Below, piece by piece: positions 33,865 through 42,939 of a stretch of 64,000 bases of DNA; within the stretch, counting starts at the first letter, position 1, and every line of letters begins with the position of its first letter. Origin of the DNA: Amycolatopsis australiensis (GTDB lineage Bacteria; Actinomycetota; Actinomycetes; Mycobacteriales; Pseudonocardiaceae); contig NZ_FPJG01000006.1 in NCBI RefSeq assembly GCF_900119165.1, positions 2,666,001 through 2,730,000 of the forward strand, read 5' to 3'. The position numbers and the translations under genes were made by a program. The notes beneath the pieces were generated by a model. The model made no database searches and had not been told where the DNA came from. It saw nothing but the letters and a program-made list of their open reading frames with translations.

Positions 33865-34368
33865 ATGAAACGGACCTCGTTCGCGCAGTGGCCGTGCTCG
33901 ATCGCGCGCACCATGGACCTGCTCGGCGACTGGTGGACCCCGCTCGTGCTGCGTGACGCCTTCTACGGCGTCCGCCGCTTCGACGAGTTCCAGCAGGCGC
34001 TCGGCATCGCGCGCAACACCCTCGCCGACCGGCTCAAGCGGCTGGTCGACGAGGGGCTGCTGGAGAAGGTCGCCTACCAGGCCGAGCCGGTGCGCTACGA
34101 CTACGTGCTGACCGAAAAGGGCCGCGACTTCTACCCGGTGCTGCTCGCGATGACGCGCTGGGGCGACAAGTGGCTCGCCACCGAGGACGGCCCGCCGATC
34201 ACCGTGCACCACCTCGCCTGCGGGCACGACACGCACGCCGAAATCGTCTGCGCGGACTGCGGCGAGCCGATGACATCGGACGACACGCGGATGCGCCGCG
34301 GTCCCGGCTTCCCGCCGCGGCTGGCGCGGCGCCCGGACGTCGAGGCCCGGTTCGCCCGGCAGGAGTGA
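33865..34368 (+). CDS. HxlR family transcriptional regulator
   Basis: 167 residues. The winged helix begins with WPCSIARTMDLLGDWWTPLV, containing the conserved Cys that senses electrophiles in some HxlR proteins. GIARNTLADRLKRLVDEGLL and YVLTEKGRDFYPVLLAM follow. The C-terminal 60 residues carry HHLACGHDTHAEIVCADCGE, a possible zinc ribbon (three Cys, two His). The target is probably the SRPBCC/F420 pair downstream, whose promoter spacer holds a GTAG/CTAC inverted repeat. ATG 33865 is the first start consistent with the family. Confidence 0.92.
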   Translation: MKRTSFAQWPCSIARTMDLLGDWWTPLVLRDAFYGVRRFDEFQQALGIARNTLADRLKRLVDEGLLEKVAYQAEPVRYDYVLTEKGRDFYPVLLAMTRWGDKWLATEDGPPITVHHLACGHDTHAEIVCADCGEPMTSDDTRMRRGPGFPPRLARRPDVEARFARQE

Positions 34369-34370
34369 CG

Positions 34371-34400
34371 TTGACACGGTAGGTCTATCTACGCAACTAT
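34371..34400 (+). promoter_or_regulatory. Promoter with internal inverted repeat, upstream of the SRPBCC gene
   Basis: TTGACA (34371-34376) and AACTAT (34395-34400), 18 bp apart, form a good promoter. Within the spacer, GTAG (34379-34382) and CTAC (34389-34392) flank GTCTAT, a small dyad suitable for the HxlR protein encoded directly upstream. Confidence 0.5.
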
Positions 34401-34437
34401 CGTGGTCAGACGGCTCTTCGAGAGGGGTGCGACCACG

Positions 34438-34935
34438 ATGGAGTGGACCGGTGCGCGGTACGCCGACCTGCCGACGGCCGAGGTGTCGACGTGGATCGAC
34501 GCCGCCCCGGAGGCCGTCTGGCCGGTGGTCGCCGACATCGGCCTGATGCCCGAGATGAGCGCCGAACTGCAGTCGGTCGCCTGGTGCGACGGCGCGGTCG
34601 GCCGCAAGTTCGTCGGCCGCAGCAAGCACGACGCGTTCGGCGAGTGGGAGACGACGTCGTACGTCGTCGAGTGCGAAGCGCCGCGGGTGTTCGCCTGGGC
34701 CGTGGCGGACCCGGACGAGCCGAGCGCGGTCTGGAAGTTCACCCTCGAGCCGGAGAACGGCGGCACCCGGCTGTCGCAGTGGATGCGGATGGGGCCGGGC
34801 CGGTCCGGGCTGTCCCACGCCATCGACCGGATGCCGGAGAAGGAGCAGAAGATCGTCTTCGTCCGCATGCGCGAGTTCGAAGCGGCGATGACCGGCACGG
34901 TCGCCGCGATCAAGGCCAGGGTGGAAGGCGCGTGA
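34438..34935 (+). CDS. SRPBCC (polyketide cyclase/START-like) family protein
   Basis: 165 residues. A typical SRPBCC start (STWIDAAPEAVWPVVADIGLM) is followed by the beta strands VGRKFVGRSKHDAFGEWETT and FTLEPENGGTRLSQW, then a long C-terminal helix. These proteins bind hydrophobic small molecules in a cavity. ATG 34438 follows GAGAGGGG; an upstream start would add 12 residues inside the promoter region. The stop overlaps the next gene (GTGA), so it pairs with the F420-type oxidoreductase. Confidence 0.9.
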   Translation: MEWTGARYADLPTAEVSTWIDAAPEAVWPVVADIGLMPEMSAELQSVAWCDGAVGRKFVGRSKHDAFGEWETTSYVVECEAPRVFAWAVADPDEPSAVWKFTLEPENGGTRLSQWMRMGPGRSGLSHAIDRMPEKEQKIVFVRMREFEAAMTGTVAAIKARVEGA

Positions 34936-35957
34936 GGACCGCGACGACCGTCGAGTTCTCGACGGACACCCGCACGACGCTGGAGTTCGTGCTGGAGGCG
35001 GAAAAACTCGGCCTGGACGTCTGCTGGGTCGCCGAAGCCTGGGGCGCGGACGCGCCGTCCGCGCTGGGCTACCTCGCCGCCCGCACCGACCGGATCCGGC
35101 TGGGCTCGGGCATCGTCCAGCTCGGCACGCGCACGCCGGTCGCCATCGCGCAGGCCGCGCTGACGCTCGCCGACCTGTCCGGCGGCCGGTTCGCGCTCGG
35201 GCTCGGCGCGTCCGGCCCGCAGGTGATCGAAGGCCTGCACGGCGTCCCGTTCGCCAAGCCGCTGACGCGGATGCGCGAGACCGTCGAGATCATCCGCCAG
35301 GCCTTCGCCGGCGAGAAGATCTCCTTTTCCGGCAAGGCGTTCGAGATCCCGCTGCCCGGCGAGGCCCGGCCGATGCGGCTGTCCACCGCGCCGAACCCGG
35401 ACATCCCGATCTACCTGGCGACGTTGTCGCCGAAGCTGCTGGAGCTCACCGGCGAGATCGCGGACGGCTGGCTGGGCACCAGCTTCGTCTCCGAAGGTGC
35501 CGACGCGTACTTCAGCCACCTCGACGCCGGGCTCGCCAAGTCCGGCCGAAAGCGTGAAGACATCGACGTCTGCCAGGGTGCCGAAGTCGCCTTCGCCGAC
35601 AATGAGGACGAGCTGCGCGTCATGGTCGCGGGCCGCAAGAAGGAGCTGGCGTTCAGCCTCGGCGGGATGGGCTCGGCCACCACGAACTTCTACAACGACG
35701 CCTACAGCCGTCAAGGCTGGGCGGACGTCGCCGCCGAGGTGCGAGAGCGCTGGCAGGCCGGCGACCGCGACGGCGCGGCGGCGCTCGTCACCGACGAGAT
35801 GGTGCTGGGGACGACGTTGATCGGCACCGAAGAGATGGTGCGGGCCCGGCTGCGCGTCTGGCGCGGCGCGGGCATCGACACGGTCCGGCTGTACCCGGCC
35901 GGCGAAACGCTCGAAGCGCGGCTCACCACTTTGGGCCGCGCGCTCGACCTGCTGTGA
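34932..35957 (+). CDS. LLM class F420-dependent oxidoreductase
   Basis: 341 residues with the bacterial-luciferase-like TIM barrel. EAEKLGLDVCWVAEAWGADA, RIRLGSGIVQLGTRTP, RFALGLGASGPQVIEGLHGV and IPIYLATLSPKLLELTGEIA are all diagnostic. Actinomycete members use F420 (some FMN) to reduce or oxidise small substrates. GTG 34932 overlaps the SRPBCC stop by four bases. The enzyme, the ligand-binding SRPBCC protein and the HxlR regulator probably form one functional unit dealing with a lipophilic compound. Confidence 0.92.
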   Translation: MRTATTVEFSTDTRTTLEFVLEAEKLGLDVCWVAEAWGADAPSALGYLAARTDRIRLGSGIVQLGTRTPVAIAQAALTLADLSGGRFALGLGASGPQVIEGLHGVPFAKPLTRMRETVEIIRQAFAGEKISFSGKAFEIPLPGEARPMRLSTAPNPDIPIYLATLSPKLLELTGEIADGWLGTSFVSEGADAYFSHLDAGLAKSGRKREDIDVCQGAEVAFADNEDELRVMVAGRKKELAFSLGGMGSATTNFYNDAYSRQGWADVAAEVRERWQAGDRDGAAALVTDEMVLGTTLIGTEEMVRARLRVWRGAGIDTVRLYPAGETLEARLTTLGRALDLL

Positions 35958-35969
35958 AGGGGGACCGCC

Positions 35970-38340
35970 ATGAGCGAGTGGCACCGCACCGCGTGCAGCC
36001 TCTGGCTACCTCAACTGCGGCTTGGAGGTGCAGGTCGAGGGGCGCCGGATCACCCGCGTCCGCGGCGACAAGGCGCACCCGCGCTCGGCCGGCTACCTGT
36101 GTCAGAAGGCGCAGCGCCTGACCTGGTACGGCGACCACGAAGACCGGCTGACGACCCCGCTGCGCCGCCGTGCCGACGGTACGCACGAGCCGATCGGCTG
36201 GGACACCGCGCTCACGGAGATCGCGGCCAAGCTGCACGCGATCCGGGACGCCGACACCGCGGCGGGCCGGCCGGGCTCGTTCGCCTACGTCGGCGGCGGA
36301 GGACAGGGCAACCATTCCGGCGGCGCGTACGGCGCTTCGCTGCTGAAGTGGATGAACTCGACGCGGCACTTCAACGCGCTTTCGCAGGAGAAGACCGGCG
36401 ACTTCTGGGTCAACGGGCAGCTGTTCGGCTCGACGATCGTGCACACCGCCGAAGACGTCGAACACTGCGACCTGCTCGTGGTGCTCGGCTGCAACCCCTG
36501 GCAGGCCCACGGGTTCAGCAACGCCCGGCACGCGCTCAACCGGCTGAAGAACGACCCCTCGCGCCGGATGATCGTGATCGACCCGCGACGCACGGAGACC
36601 GCCGAGCTGGCCGACCTGCACCTCCCGCTGCGGCCGGGCACCGACGCGTACCTGCTCGGCGCGATCCTGGCACTGCTGCTCGAACGCGGCGGCGCCGACG
36701 AGGAGTTCCTCGCCGCCCGCACCGAAGGGTTCGACGAGGTCGCGGCCGTGCTGGCGAAGATTCCGGTGGACGCGTGGATCGCGCACGCCGAAGTGTCCCG
36801 TGTGGACGTCGAACGGGCCGTCGAGCTGATCCTCGCGGCCCGCGCCATGACCGTGCGGGTCGAGCTGGGCATCCAGCAGGGCAGGCACTCGACGCTCAAC
36901 AGCTACCTCGAAAAACTGCTGTACCTGCTCACCGGGCACTTCGGGCGGCGGGGCACGAACAACCTGCACTCGTGGCTGCAGCCGCTGTGGGGCTCGACGA
37001 GCGGGCTGCGCTCGGAAGTCACCGGGTTCGAGTACATCGGCGGCCTGCTGCCGGCGAACACGCTGGCCGAGGAGATCCTCACCGACCACCCGAACCGGGT
37101 CCGCGCGGTGTGGGTGGAGTCGTCGAACCCGGCGAACACCTTCGCCGGCACGCGGGACGTCGAACGCGCGCTGCGGGCCGCCGAGCTGTCGGTGGTGGTC
37201 GACGTCGCCTACACCGAGACGGCGGCCTTGGCGGACTACGTGCTGCCGGCGGCTTCGCAGCACGAGAAGTGGGAGTTCACGCTCTTCACCTTCGAGTGGC
37301 CGACGAACTACTTCCAGCTGCGGCCGCCGCTGCTGGACCCGCTGCCGGGCACGCTGGTCGAAGCCGAGATCTACACGCGGCTGTTCGACGCGCTCGGGGT
37401 GCTGCCGCCGTCCGGCGTCCTCGCGGCACTGGCCGCCGGGCCGCGGTCGGAGCTGCAGGCGGGGATCGCTGCGCTGGTCGGGGAAAAGCCCGAGCGGGCG
37501 GCGATCCTGCCCGTGCTGCTCTACCGCACGCTCGGCGCGTCGCTGCCCGCCGGCGCGGCGTCGATCGCGCCGCTGTGGGCGGGCTGCCACCGCGCGGCGA
37601 AGACGATGACCGTGCCGGTGCAGCGGGCGCTGGGCAGCTCCGCCACCGGCGCACGGCTGGGGGAGGAGCTTTTCGAGCGGATCCTGGCCGGTCCGACGCC
37701 GTTCTCCGCGCACGAGCAGGGCGAGGTGTGGAGCCTGATGCGCCGCGAGCGCGTCCGGCTGGCCGTGCCGGAACTGCTGGACTGGCTGGCCGCGCTGGAC
37801 CCGGCCGCCGAACAGCGGGACCCGGCGTACCCGTTTTCGCTGGTCAACGGCCAGCGGCGGACGCACAACGCGAACCAGATCCTGCGTGACCCGCGCTGGC
37901 GCCGCACCGACCCGGACGGTGCGTTGCGCGCGCGTCCGGAGGAGCTGGCGTCGATCGGCGCCTCGCCGGGTGACTGGGTGGCGGTGGTGACGCCGTCCGG
38001 CCGGGTGGTCGTCCGCGCCGAGGCCGACCCGGGACTGCGGGCGGGCCAGCTCGCGTTGCCGCACGGCTACGGCATGGCCCACCCGGACGCGCACGGCCGC
38101 CGGGTGGTCAACGGCCCCCGCATCAACCTGCTGACCGATGCCAGGGACCGCGACCCGATCGCGGGCACCCCGCACCACAAGGACGTCCCGGCGCGGCTCG
38201 AGCCCGCGACGGAAGCGGAACGGGCGCGGGCGGAGGCCGACAGCGCCCGCGTGCGCGAGACCGTCGCGAGTGGACGGTCTCAGCGCCCGGCCGGGTTCTG
38301 GGCCATAGTGGGCTCAGGACCGAAGGGGGCCATGTCGTGA
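35970..38340 (+). pseudogene. Molybdopterin oxidoreductase, single frameshift inside the N-terminal Fe-S motif
   Basis: From ATG 35970 the frame reads MSEWHRTACSL and then goes out of frame at 36004/36005, where CTC-TGG-CTACC should be CTC-TGC-TACC: one extra G. Repaired, it gives C9-x2-C12-x3-C16 (CSLCYLNCGLE), the 4Fe-4S site. The remaining 772 codons are intact from 36022: KTGDFWVNGQLFG, VVLGCNPWQAHGFSNAR, VWVESSNPANTFAG, VVVDVAYTETAALADYVLP and a C-terminal cofactor-binding domain (GDWVAVVTPSGRVVVRAE). It is a formate-dehydrogenase/nitrate-reductase-type oxidoreductase of unknown substrate. The single indel with an otherwise perfect frame may be a sequencing error. Its stop overlaps the epoxide hydrolase GTG. 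Confidence 0.85.
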
Positions 38341-39443
38341 TCACGCCGTTCCGGATCGAGGTTCCCGAAGCCGACCTCGAAGACCTGCGGGCGCGCCTGC
38401 GCCGCACCCGCTGGCCCGAGGCCGAGCCGGTGGACGACTGGAGCCAGGGCACGCCGCTGGCGTACCTGCGCTCGCTCTGCGAATACTGGGCGACGGAGTA
38501 CGACTGGCGTCGCACGGAAGCGCGGCTGAACCGCTTTCCGCAGTACCGCACGGAAATCGATGGCCTCGGTATCCACTTCCTGCACGTGCGCTCGCCGCGC
38601 CCGGACGCGCTCCCGCTGCTCCTGACGCACGGCTGGCCGGGCTCGTTCGTCGAGTTCACGAAGGTGATCGAGCCGCTGGCCGAGGAGTTCCACCTGGTCG
38701 TCCCGTCGCTGCCGGGGTACGGCTTCAGCGACAAGCCGTCGGCGCCGGGCTGGGGCATCGAGCGGATCGCGGCGGCGTGGGCGGAGCTGATGGCCCGCCT
38801 CGGCTACGCGCGGTACGGCGCCCAAGGCGGTGACTGGGGCACGTCGATCACGACGTCGCTGGCGCAGCAGGATGCCGCGCACCTGGCGGGCATCCACCTC
38901 AACCCGCCGATCGCGGCTCCGGACCCGGCGACGTTCGGCGACCTGACCCCGGCCGAGCGTGCGGCGCTCGACGCGTTGAAGCACGCGCAGCGCTGGGAGG
39001 ACGGGTACTCGGTGCTGCAGTCGACCCGCCCGCAGACGGTCGGCTACGGGCTGCTCGACTCCCCGGCCGGCCTGTGCGGCTGGCTCGTGGAGAAGTTCCA
39101 CGCCTGGTCGGACGGCTTCCCGTTCACCCGCGACGAGCTGCTGGACGACATCACGCTGTACTGGCTGACGGGCACGGCGGCGTCGTCGGCGCGGCTGTAC
39201 TGGGAGAGCATCCGCAAGGTCCAGCGCTGGTTCTCGGAGGCGACCGACGACACGGTGGACGTGCCGACGGGCTGTTCGATCTTCCCGAAGGAGATGCCAC
39301 GCCCGTCACGCCGCTGGGCGGCGAAGCGGTACACGGACATCCGCCACTGGAACGAGCTGGACCGCGGCGGCCACTTCGCGGCCTACGAGCAACCCGAGTT
39401 GTTCGTCGACGAGGTGCGCACGTTCTTCCGCCTGGTCCGCTAG
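38337..39443 (+). CDS. Epoxide hydrolase (EHN domain, alpha/beta hydrolase)
   Basis: 368 residues. An N-terminal EHN region (RIEVPEADLEDLRARLRRTR) precedes the hydrolase fold: the HGWPGS oxyanion motif at 98-103, the nucleophile Asp D166 in GGDWGTS, and the catalytic His in RGGHFAAYEQPELF near 348. The enzyme opens an epoxide to a diol through an ester intermediate, as in microsomal-type/juvenile-hormone epoxide hydrolases. GTG 38337 overlaps the preceding stop (GTGA) and has AGGGGG upstream, so translation is coupled to the molybdoenzyme gene. Confidence 0.93.
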   Translation: MITPFRIEVPEADLEDLRARLRRTRWPEAEPVDDWSQGTPLAYLRSLCEYWATEYDWRRTEARLNRFPQYRTEIDGLGIHFLHVRSPRPDALPLLLTHGWPGSFVEFTKVIEPLAEEFHLVVPSLPGYGFSDKPSAPGWGIERIAAAWAELMARLGYARYGAQGGDWGTSITTSLAQQDAAHLAGIHLNPPIAAPDPATFGDLTPAERAALDALKHAQRWEDGYSVLQSTRPQTVGYGLLDSPAGLCGWLVEKFHAWSDGFPFTRDELLDDITLYWLTGTAASSARLYWESIRKVQRWFSEATDDTVDVPTGCSIFPKEMPRPSRRWAAKRYTDIRHWNELDRGGHFAAYEQPELFVDEVRTFFRLVR

Positions 39444-39626
39444 CGGCCGATGAACGCGGTCAACGGCAGGACCGGCCGCCTGCCTTCCACGGCGGGCAGC
39501 CGGCTGCCTGCCGCGTTGCGGTCAACCAGTCGCCGGCCGTGATGCGCAGGGCCGGGTCGAGCCAGGCGCCGGGGCGATCGTCGAGGTCAGCCTCAGCGCG
39601 CCGGCGCGGGCGTTGCCCGCCCGGAG

Positions 39627-41150
39627 CTAGTTCACCTGCCGCGAGCGGTCCTGCCAGAACGGCTCCCGCAGCTTGAACTTCTGGATCTTGCCCGTGGCCG
39701 TCCGCGGCAGCTCGTCCAGGAACTCCACCCGTTTGGGGCACTTGTACCCCGCCAGGTACCCGCGGCAGTGCTGGATCAGCTCCTCCGCGGTGACCGGCGA
39801 CTCCACGACGACCAAGGCCGTCACCAGCTCGCCCCACTTCTCGTCCGGGATGCCGATCACCGCGGCCTCCCGGACCGCCGGGTGCGAGTTCAGCGCGTCC
39901 TCCACCTCGATCGACGACACGTTCTCGCCGCCCGAGATGATCACGTCCTTCTTGCGGTCCGCGATCGTCAGGTAGCCGTCCGCGAACGTCCCGCCGTCAC
40001 CCGTGTGGAACCAGTTGCCCTCCTGGACGCGGGCCGTCTCCTCCGGGTTCTCCCAGTAGCCGTCCAGGTTGTGGTTCGACCGCGCCAGCACCTCGCCGTC
40101 GGAGTCCACCGCGATCCGGACGCCGAGCGCGGGCGTTCCGGCGCGGCCCAGCAGGCGCGCCTGCTCGTGCGGGTCGAGGTCCGCCCACTCGCTGCGCATC
40201 CGGTTGACCGTCAGCAGCGGCGCGGTCTCGGTGAGCCCGTAGATCTGGATGAACTCCCAGCCGAGCTCGGCGCGCACGCGCTCGATCGTCCGCGTCGGCG
40301 GCGGCGCGCCGGCCACGACGATCCGGACGCGGTCGCGGCCGGGGATCTCGCCTTGCCACGTCGCGGCGCCGTCCAGCGCCGCCGTCACCACCGCGGGCGC
40401 GGCGCAGAGGATGGTCACGCCGTGCTCTTCGATGCGCCGCAGGATCTCGGTGCCGTCGACCTTGCGCAGCACGATGTGCCGGCCGCCGAGCCCGGTGACG
40501 GCGTACGGCATGCCCCAGCCGTTGCAGTGGAACATCGGCAGCGTGTGCAGCAGGACGTCGTTGTCGCTCAACGTCGTGTGCAGCCCGAACACGACCGCGT
40601 TGAGCCAGATGTTGCGGTGGGTCAGCTGGACGCCCTTCGGCCGCGCGGTCGTGCCGGAGGTGTAGTTGATGGTCGCCGTGGCCGATTCGTCGCCGCCCCA
40701 CGGCCGCGGTGTCCCGTCGCCGCCCCAGATCGCGTCGTCGTCGCGGCCCATGACGAAGACGTGCTTCGCCGTCACGGTGTCCAGCAGGTGTTCCAGCTCC
40801 GGGTCGACGATCAGCACCTCGGCACCGGAATGCTCCACGATGTACTTGACCTCGGCCGCGGCGAGCCGGAAGTTCACCGGCACCAGGATCCGGCCCCAGC
40901 CGGACACGCCGAAGAACGACACGAGCAGCCGCGCGGCGTTGTGCGAGACGATCGCGACGCGGCCGCCGGCCGGCACGCCCAGCGTGTCGAGGTTGGCGGC
41001 CTGCGCGCGGGCCCGGCGCGCCACCTCGCGGTAGGTGAGCGAACCCCAGCTCGCCGCCGGCTGGTCCGGCTCGTCGACCACCGCGACGCGGTCCGGGTAC
41101 ACCGTTTCCGCGCGGTCGAGGAAGTCCCGGACACCCAGATCGAAGAACAT
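39627..41150 (-). CDS. Class I acyl-CoA synthetase (AMP-binding, medium/long-chain type)
   Basis: 507 residues. The AMP motif is INYTSGTTARPKGVQLTHRN near 160-180; MFHCNGWGMP, QIYGLTETAPL, WFHTGDGGTF and the hinge IADRKKDVIISGGENVSS follow; the catalytic Lys lies in TGKIQKFKLRE. The HCNGWG motif resembles fadD/alkyl-acyl-CoA synthetases of short/medium chains. ATG 41150 (MFFDLGVRDFL) has GGGGG just before it and is preferred to an in-frame start 25 codons upstream. It converts a carboxylic acid to its CoA ester. It is divergent from the coiled-coil gene at 41212. Confidence 0.94.
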   Translation of the reverse strand: MFFDLGVRDFLDRAETVYPDRVAVVDEPDQPAASWGSLTYREVARRARAQAANLDTLGVPAGGRVAIVSHNAARLLVSFFGVSGWGRILVPVNFRLAAAEVKYIVEHSGAEVLIVDPELEHLLDTVTAKHVFVMGRDDDAIWGGDGTPRPWGGDESATATINYTSGTTARPKGVQLTHRNIWLNAVVFGLHTTLSDNDVLLHTLPMFHCNGWGMPYAVTGLGGRHIVLRKVDGTEILRRIEEHGVTILCAAPAVVTAALDGAATWQGEIPGRDRVRIVVAGAPPPTRTIERVRAELGWEFIQIYGLTETAPLLTVNRMRSEWADLDPHEQARLLGRAGTPALGVRIAVDSDGEVLARSNHNLDGYWENPEETARVQEGNWFHTGDGGTFADGYLTIADRKKDVIISGGENVSSIEVEDALNSHPAVREAAVIGIPDEKWGELVTALVVVESPVTAEELIQHCRGYLAGYKCPKRVEFLDELPRTATGKIQKFKLREPFWQDRSRQVN

Positions 41151-41211
41151 GCCCCCGATGATGACTCTTCGCCCGTGCCCGCACCAGTCCGATGTGGTTC
41201 GCTGGAGCGCG

Positions 41212-42057
41212 ATGGACTTCGACACGGTGGCCGGCGAGCTCTACGGGGGTGACCTCGCGGAGTTCGTCAGCGCGCGCAACGCGGCCGCGAAGGCGGCGAA
41301 GGCCGAGGGGGACGCCGAGCTCGCGAAGCGGATCCGCGAGCTGCGGAAGCCGACCACGGCCGCGGCGATCGTCAACCGCCTCGCCCGGGAGGACCCGGAC
41401 GAGCTGCGTGAGCTGGCGGAACTCGGCGACGAGCTGCGTGACGCGCACACCCGCCTGGCCGGCGACGAGCTGCGCGCCCTGACCCGCCGTCGCGGCGAGC
41501 TGGTCCGGCGGATCAGCCACGGGCTGCCGGCCATGAGCGACACGGTGTCCCGCGAGGTCGAGGCGACGCTGGAGGCCGTCGCGGCGGACCCGGACACCGC
41601 GGCGCTCGCGCTGGCCGGGCGTCTGACGTCGGTGGCGCACCAGGACACCGACCAGTGGTTCACCCTCGCCGCGGCCGCCCCGCCGTCGACCGGCAAGCGC
41701 CCGGCGAAGCTGGTGGACAAGGCCGAACCGGCGAAGCCGAAGCAGGCCGAAAAGGACCGCCGGCGGGAGGAGGCGGAGCGCGCCGAGCGGGAACGCGCCC
41801 GCGCCGAACGGGAACGCCTGCGCCGGGAAGCCGCCGAGCTGGCGAAGGAACGCGCGGTGGCCGAGCGCGACCTGGTCCGCACCGAACGCGCGGCGGAGCA
41901 GGCGAACGCCCGCGTCGAAGACCTGCGGGCAAGGCTGGCGGAAGCCGAGGAACGCGCCGAGCGCGCGACGGCGGAGTTCGGCAAGGCGAAGAAAGCCTTC
42001 GACAGCGCCGACGCGGCGGCCACCCGGGCACAGGAAGCCGCCGACGCCGCCCGCTGA
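41212..42057 (+). CDS. Uncharacterised actinobacterial coiled-coil protein
   Basis: 281 residues. The N-terminal third is helical (VSARNAAAKAAKAEGDAELA, then RELRKPTTAAAIVNRLARED). The last 110 residues form a long charged coiled coil (EEAERAERERARAERERL, AEEERAERATAEFGK-type heptads). I recognise the N-terminal pattern from many actinobacterial proteins of unknown function. There are no catalytic or membrane signatures. ATG 41212 is the first start after the divergent synthetase gene. It ends five bases before the convergent F420-type gene. Confidence 0.8.
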   Translation: MDFDTVAGELYGGDLAEFVSARNAAAKAAKAEGDAELAKRIRELRKPTTAAAIVNRLAREDPDELRELAELGDELRDAHTRLAGDELRALTRRRGELVRRISHGLPAMSDTVSREVEATLEAVAADPDTAALALAGRLTSVAHQDTDQWFTLAAAAPPSTGKRPAKLVDKAEPAKPKQAEKDRRREEAERAERERARAERERLRREAAELAKERAVAERDLVRTERAAEQANARVEDLRARLAEAEERAERATAEFGKAKKAFDSADAAATRAQEAADAAR

Positions 42058-42062
42058 GCCGC

Positions 42063-42911
42063 TCAGAGCAGCACTTCGGCCAGCCGCCGCTGGTTTTCCA
42101 GCTCCACCTCGGGCGACGGGCCGAGCACCTGCACCGCCACGTGGTCGGCACCGGCGTCCACATGCGACCGCAGCCCGGTGGCGATCGTCTCCGCGCCGCC
42201 GTGCAGCACCAGGTCGTCGATCAGCCGGTCGCTGCCGCCGCCCGTGACGTCGGCTTCGGTGTAGCCGTGGCGCAGCAGGTTCTTGACGTAGTTCGACAGC
42301 CCGAGGTAAGGCGTCCGGACGTACGGGCGGCCGATCGCCCGCGCGGCCACCGGGTCGTCGTCGAGGACGACCTTCTGCTCGGGCGCCAGCAGCTTGCCCG
42401 CGCCGAGGATCGACCGGGCGTGCCGCGTGTGCGCGACCGGCACGAGGTAGGGGTGCGCGCCCGCGGTGCGCTCGGCGGCCAGCTTCAGCACGCGGTCGCC
42501 GAGCGCCGCGAGCACCCTGGCCCCGGCCGGGACGCCCGCCGCGTCGAGCCGGTCGAGGTAGTCGACGATCTTGTCGTAGGGACTGCGGTACTCGGTGACC
42601 GACTCCGGGTGCCCGACGCCGATGCCGAGCAGCAAGCGCTTTCCGTAGCGGCCGGCCAGGCGGTGGTAGGACGCGGCGAGCGTCTCCGGCTCGTCGACCC
42701 ACATGTTGACGATCGCCGTCGCCACGGTGATCCGCTCGGTCGAGGCGAGCACGTCCTCGACGAACGCGAGGTCGCCGACGGAGTTGCGGCCGGTGCCGAG
42801 CCAGACCGCGCCGTAGCCGAGCCGATCGGCCTGGACGGCGTGCTTCTTGCGGGTCTCGTCGTCGCGGTGCGGGGCGAGGAACACGCCGAACCGCTGCACT
42901 ACATTCGTCAT
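42063..42911 (-). CDS. LLM class F420-dependent oxidoreductase (TIGR03620-like)
   Basis: 282 residues of luciferase-like fold. FGVFLAPHRDDETRKKHAVQ is the start; RLGYGAVWLGTG, ITVATAIVNMWVDEPETLAA and KRLLLGIGVGHPES follow. The family uses F420 as cofactor; the substrate is unknown. The ATG (42909-42911) lies in the loop of an 8-bp inverted repeat, CTACATTC/GAATGTAG, presumably the operator of the TetR gene 28 bases upstream on the same strand. The two likely form an autoregulated pair. Confidence 0.92.
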   Translation of the reverse strand: MTNVVQRFGVFLAPHRDDETRKKHAVQADRLGYGAVWLGTGRNSVGDLAFVEDVLASTERITVATAIVNMWVDEPETLAASYHRLAGRYGKRLLLGIGVGHPESVTEYRSPYDKIVDYLDRLDAAGVPAGARVLAALGDRVLKLAAERTAGAHPYLVPVAHTRHARSILGAGKLLAPEQKVVLDDDPVAARAIGRPYVRTPYLGLSNYVKNLLRHGYTEADVTGGGSDRLIDDLVLHGGAETIATGLRSHVDAGADHVAVQVLGPSPEVELENQRRLAEVLL

Positions 42912-42925
42912 AGATAAGAATGTAG
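42899..42925. promoter_or_regulatory. Inverted repeat at the start of the F420 oxidoreductase gene
   Basis: CTACATTC (42899-42906) and its exact complement GAATGTAG (42918-42925) are separated by 11 bases containing the start codon. A further AATGTAGC follows from 42928. This is the size and symmetry expected for a TetR-family operator, with the TetR gene immediately upstream. Confidence 0.5.
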
Positions 42926-42939
42926 CAAATGTAGCGCCG

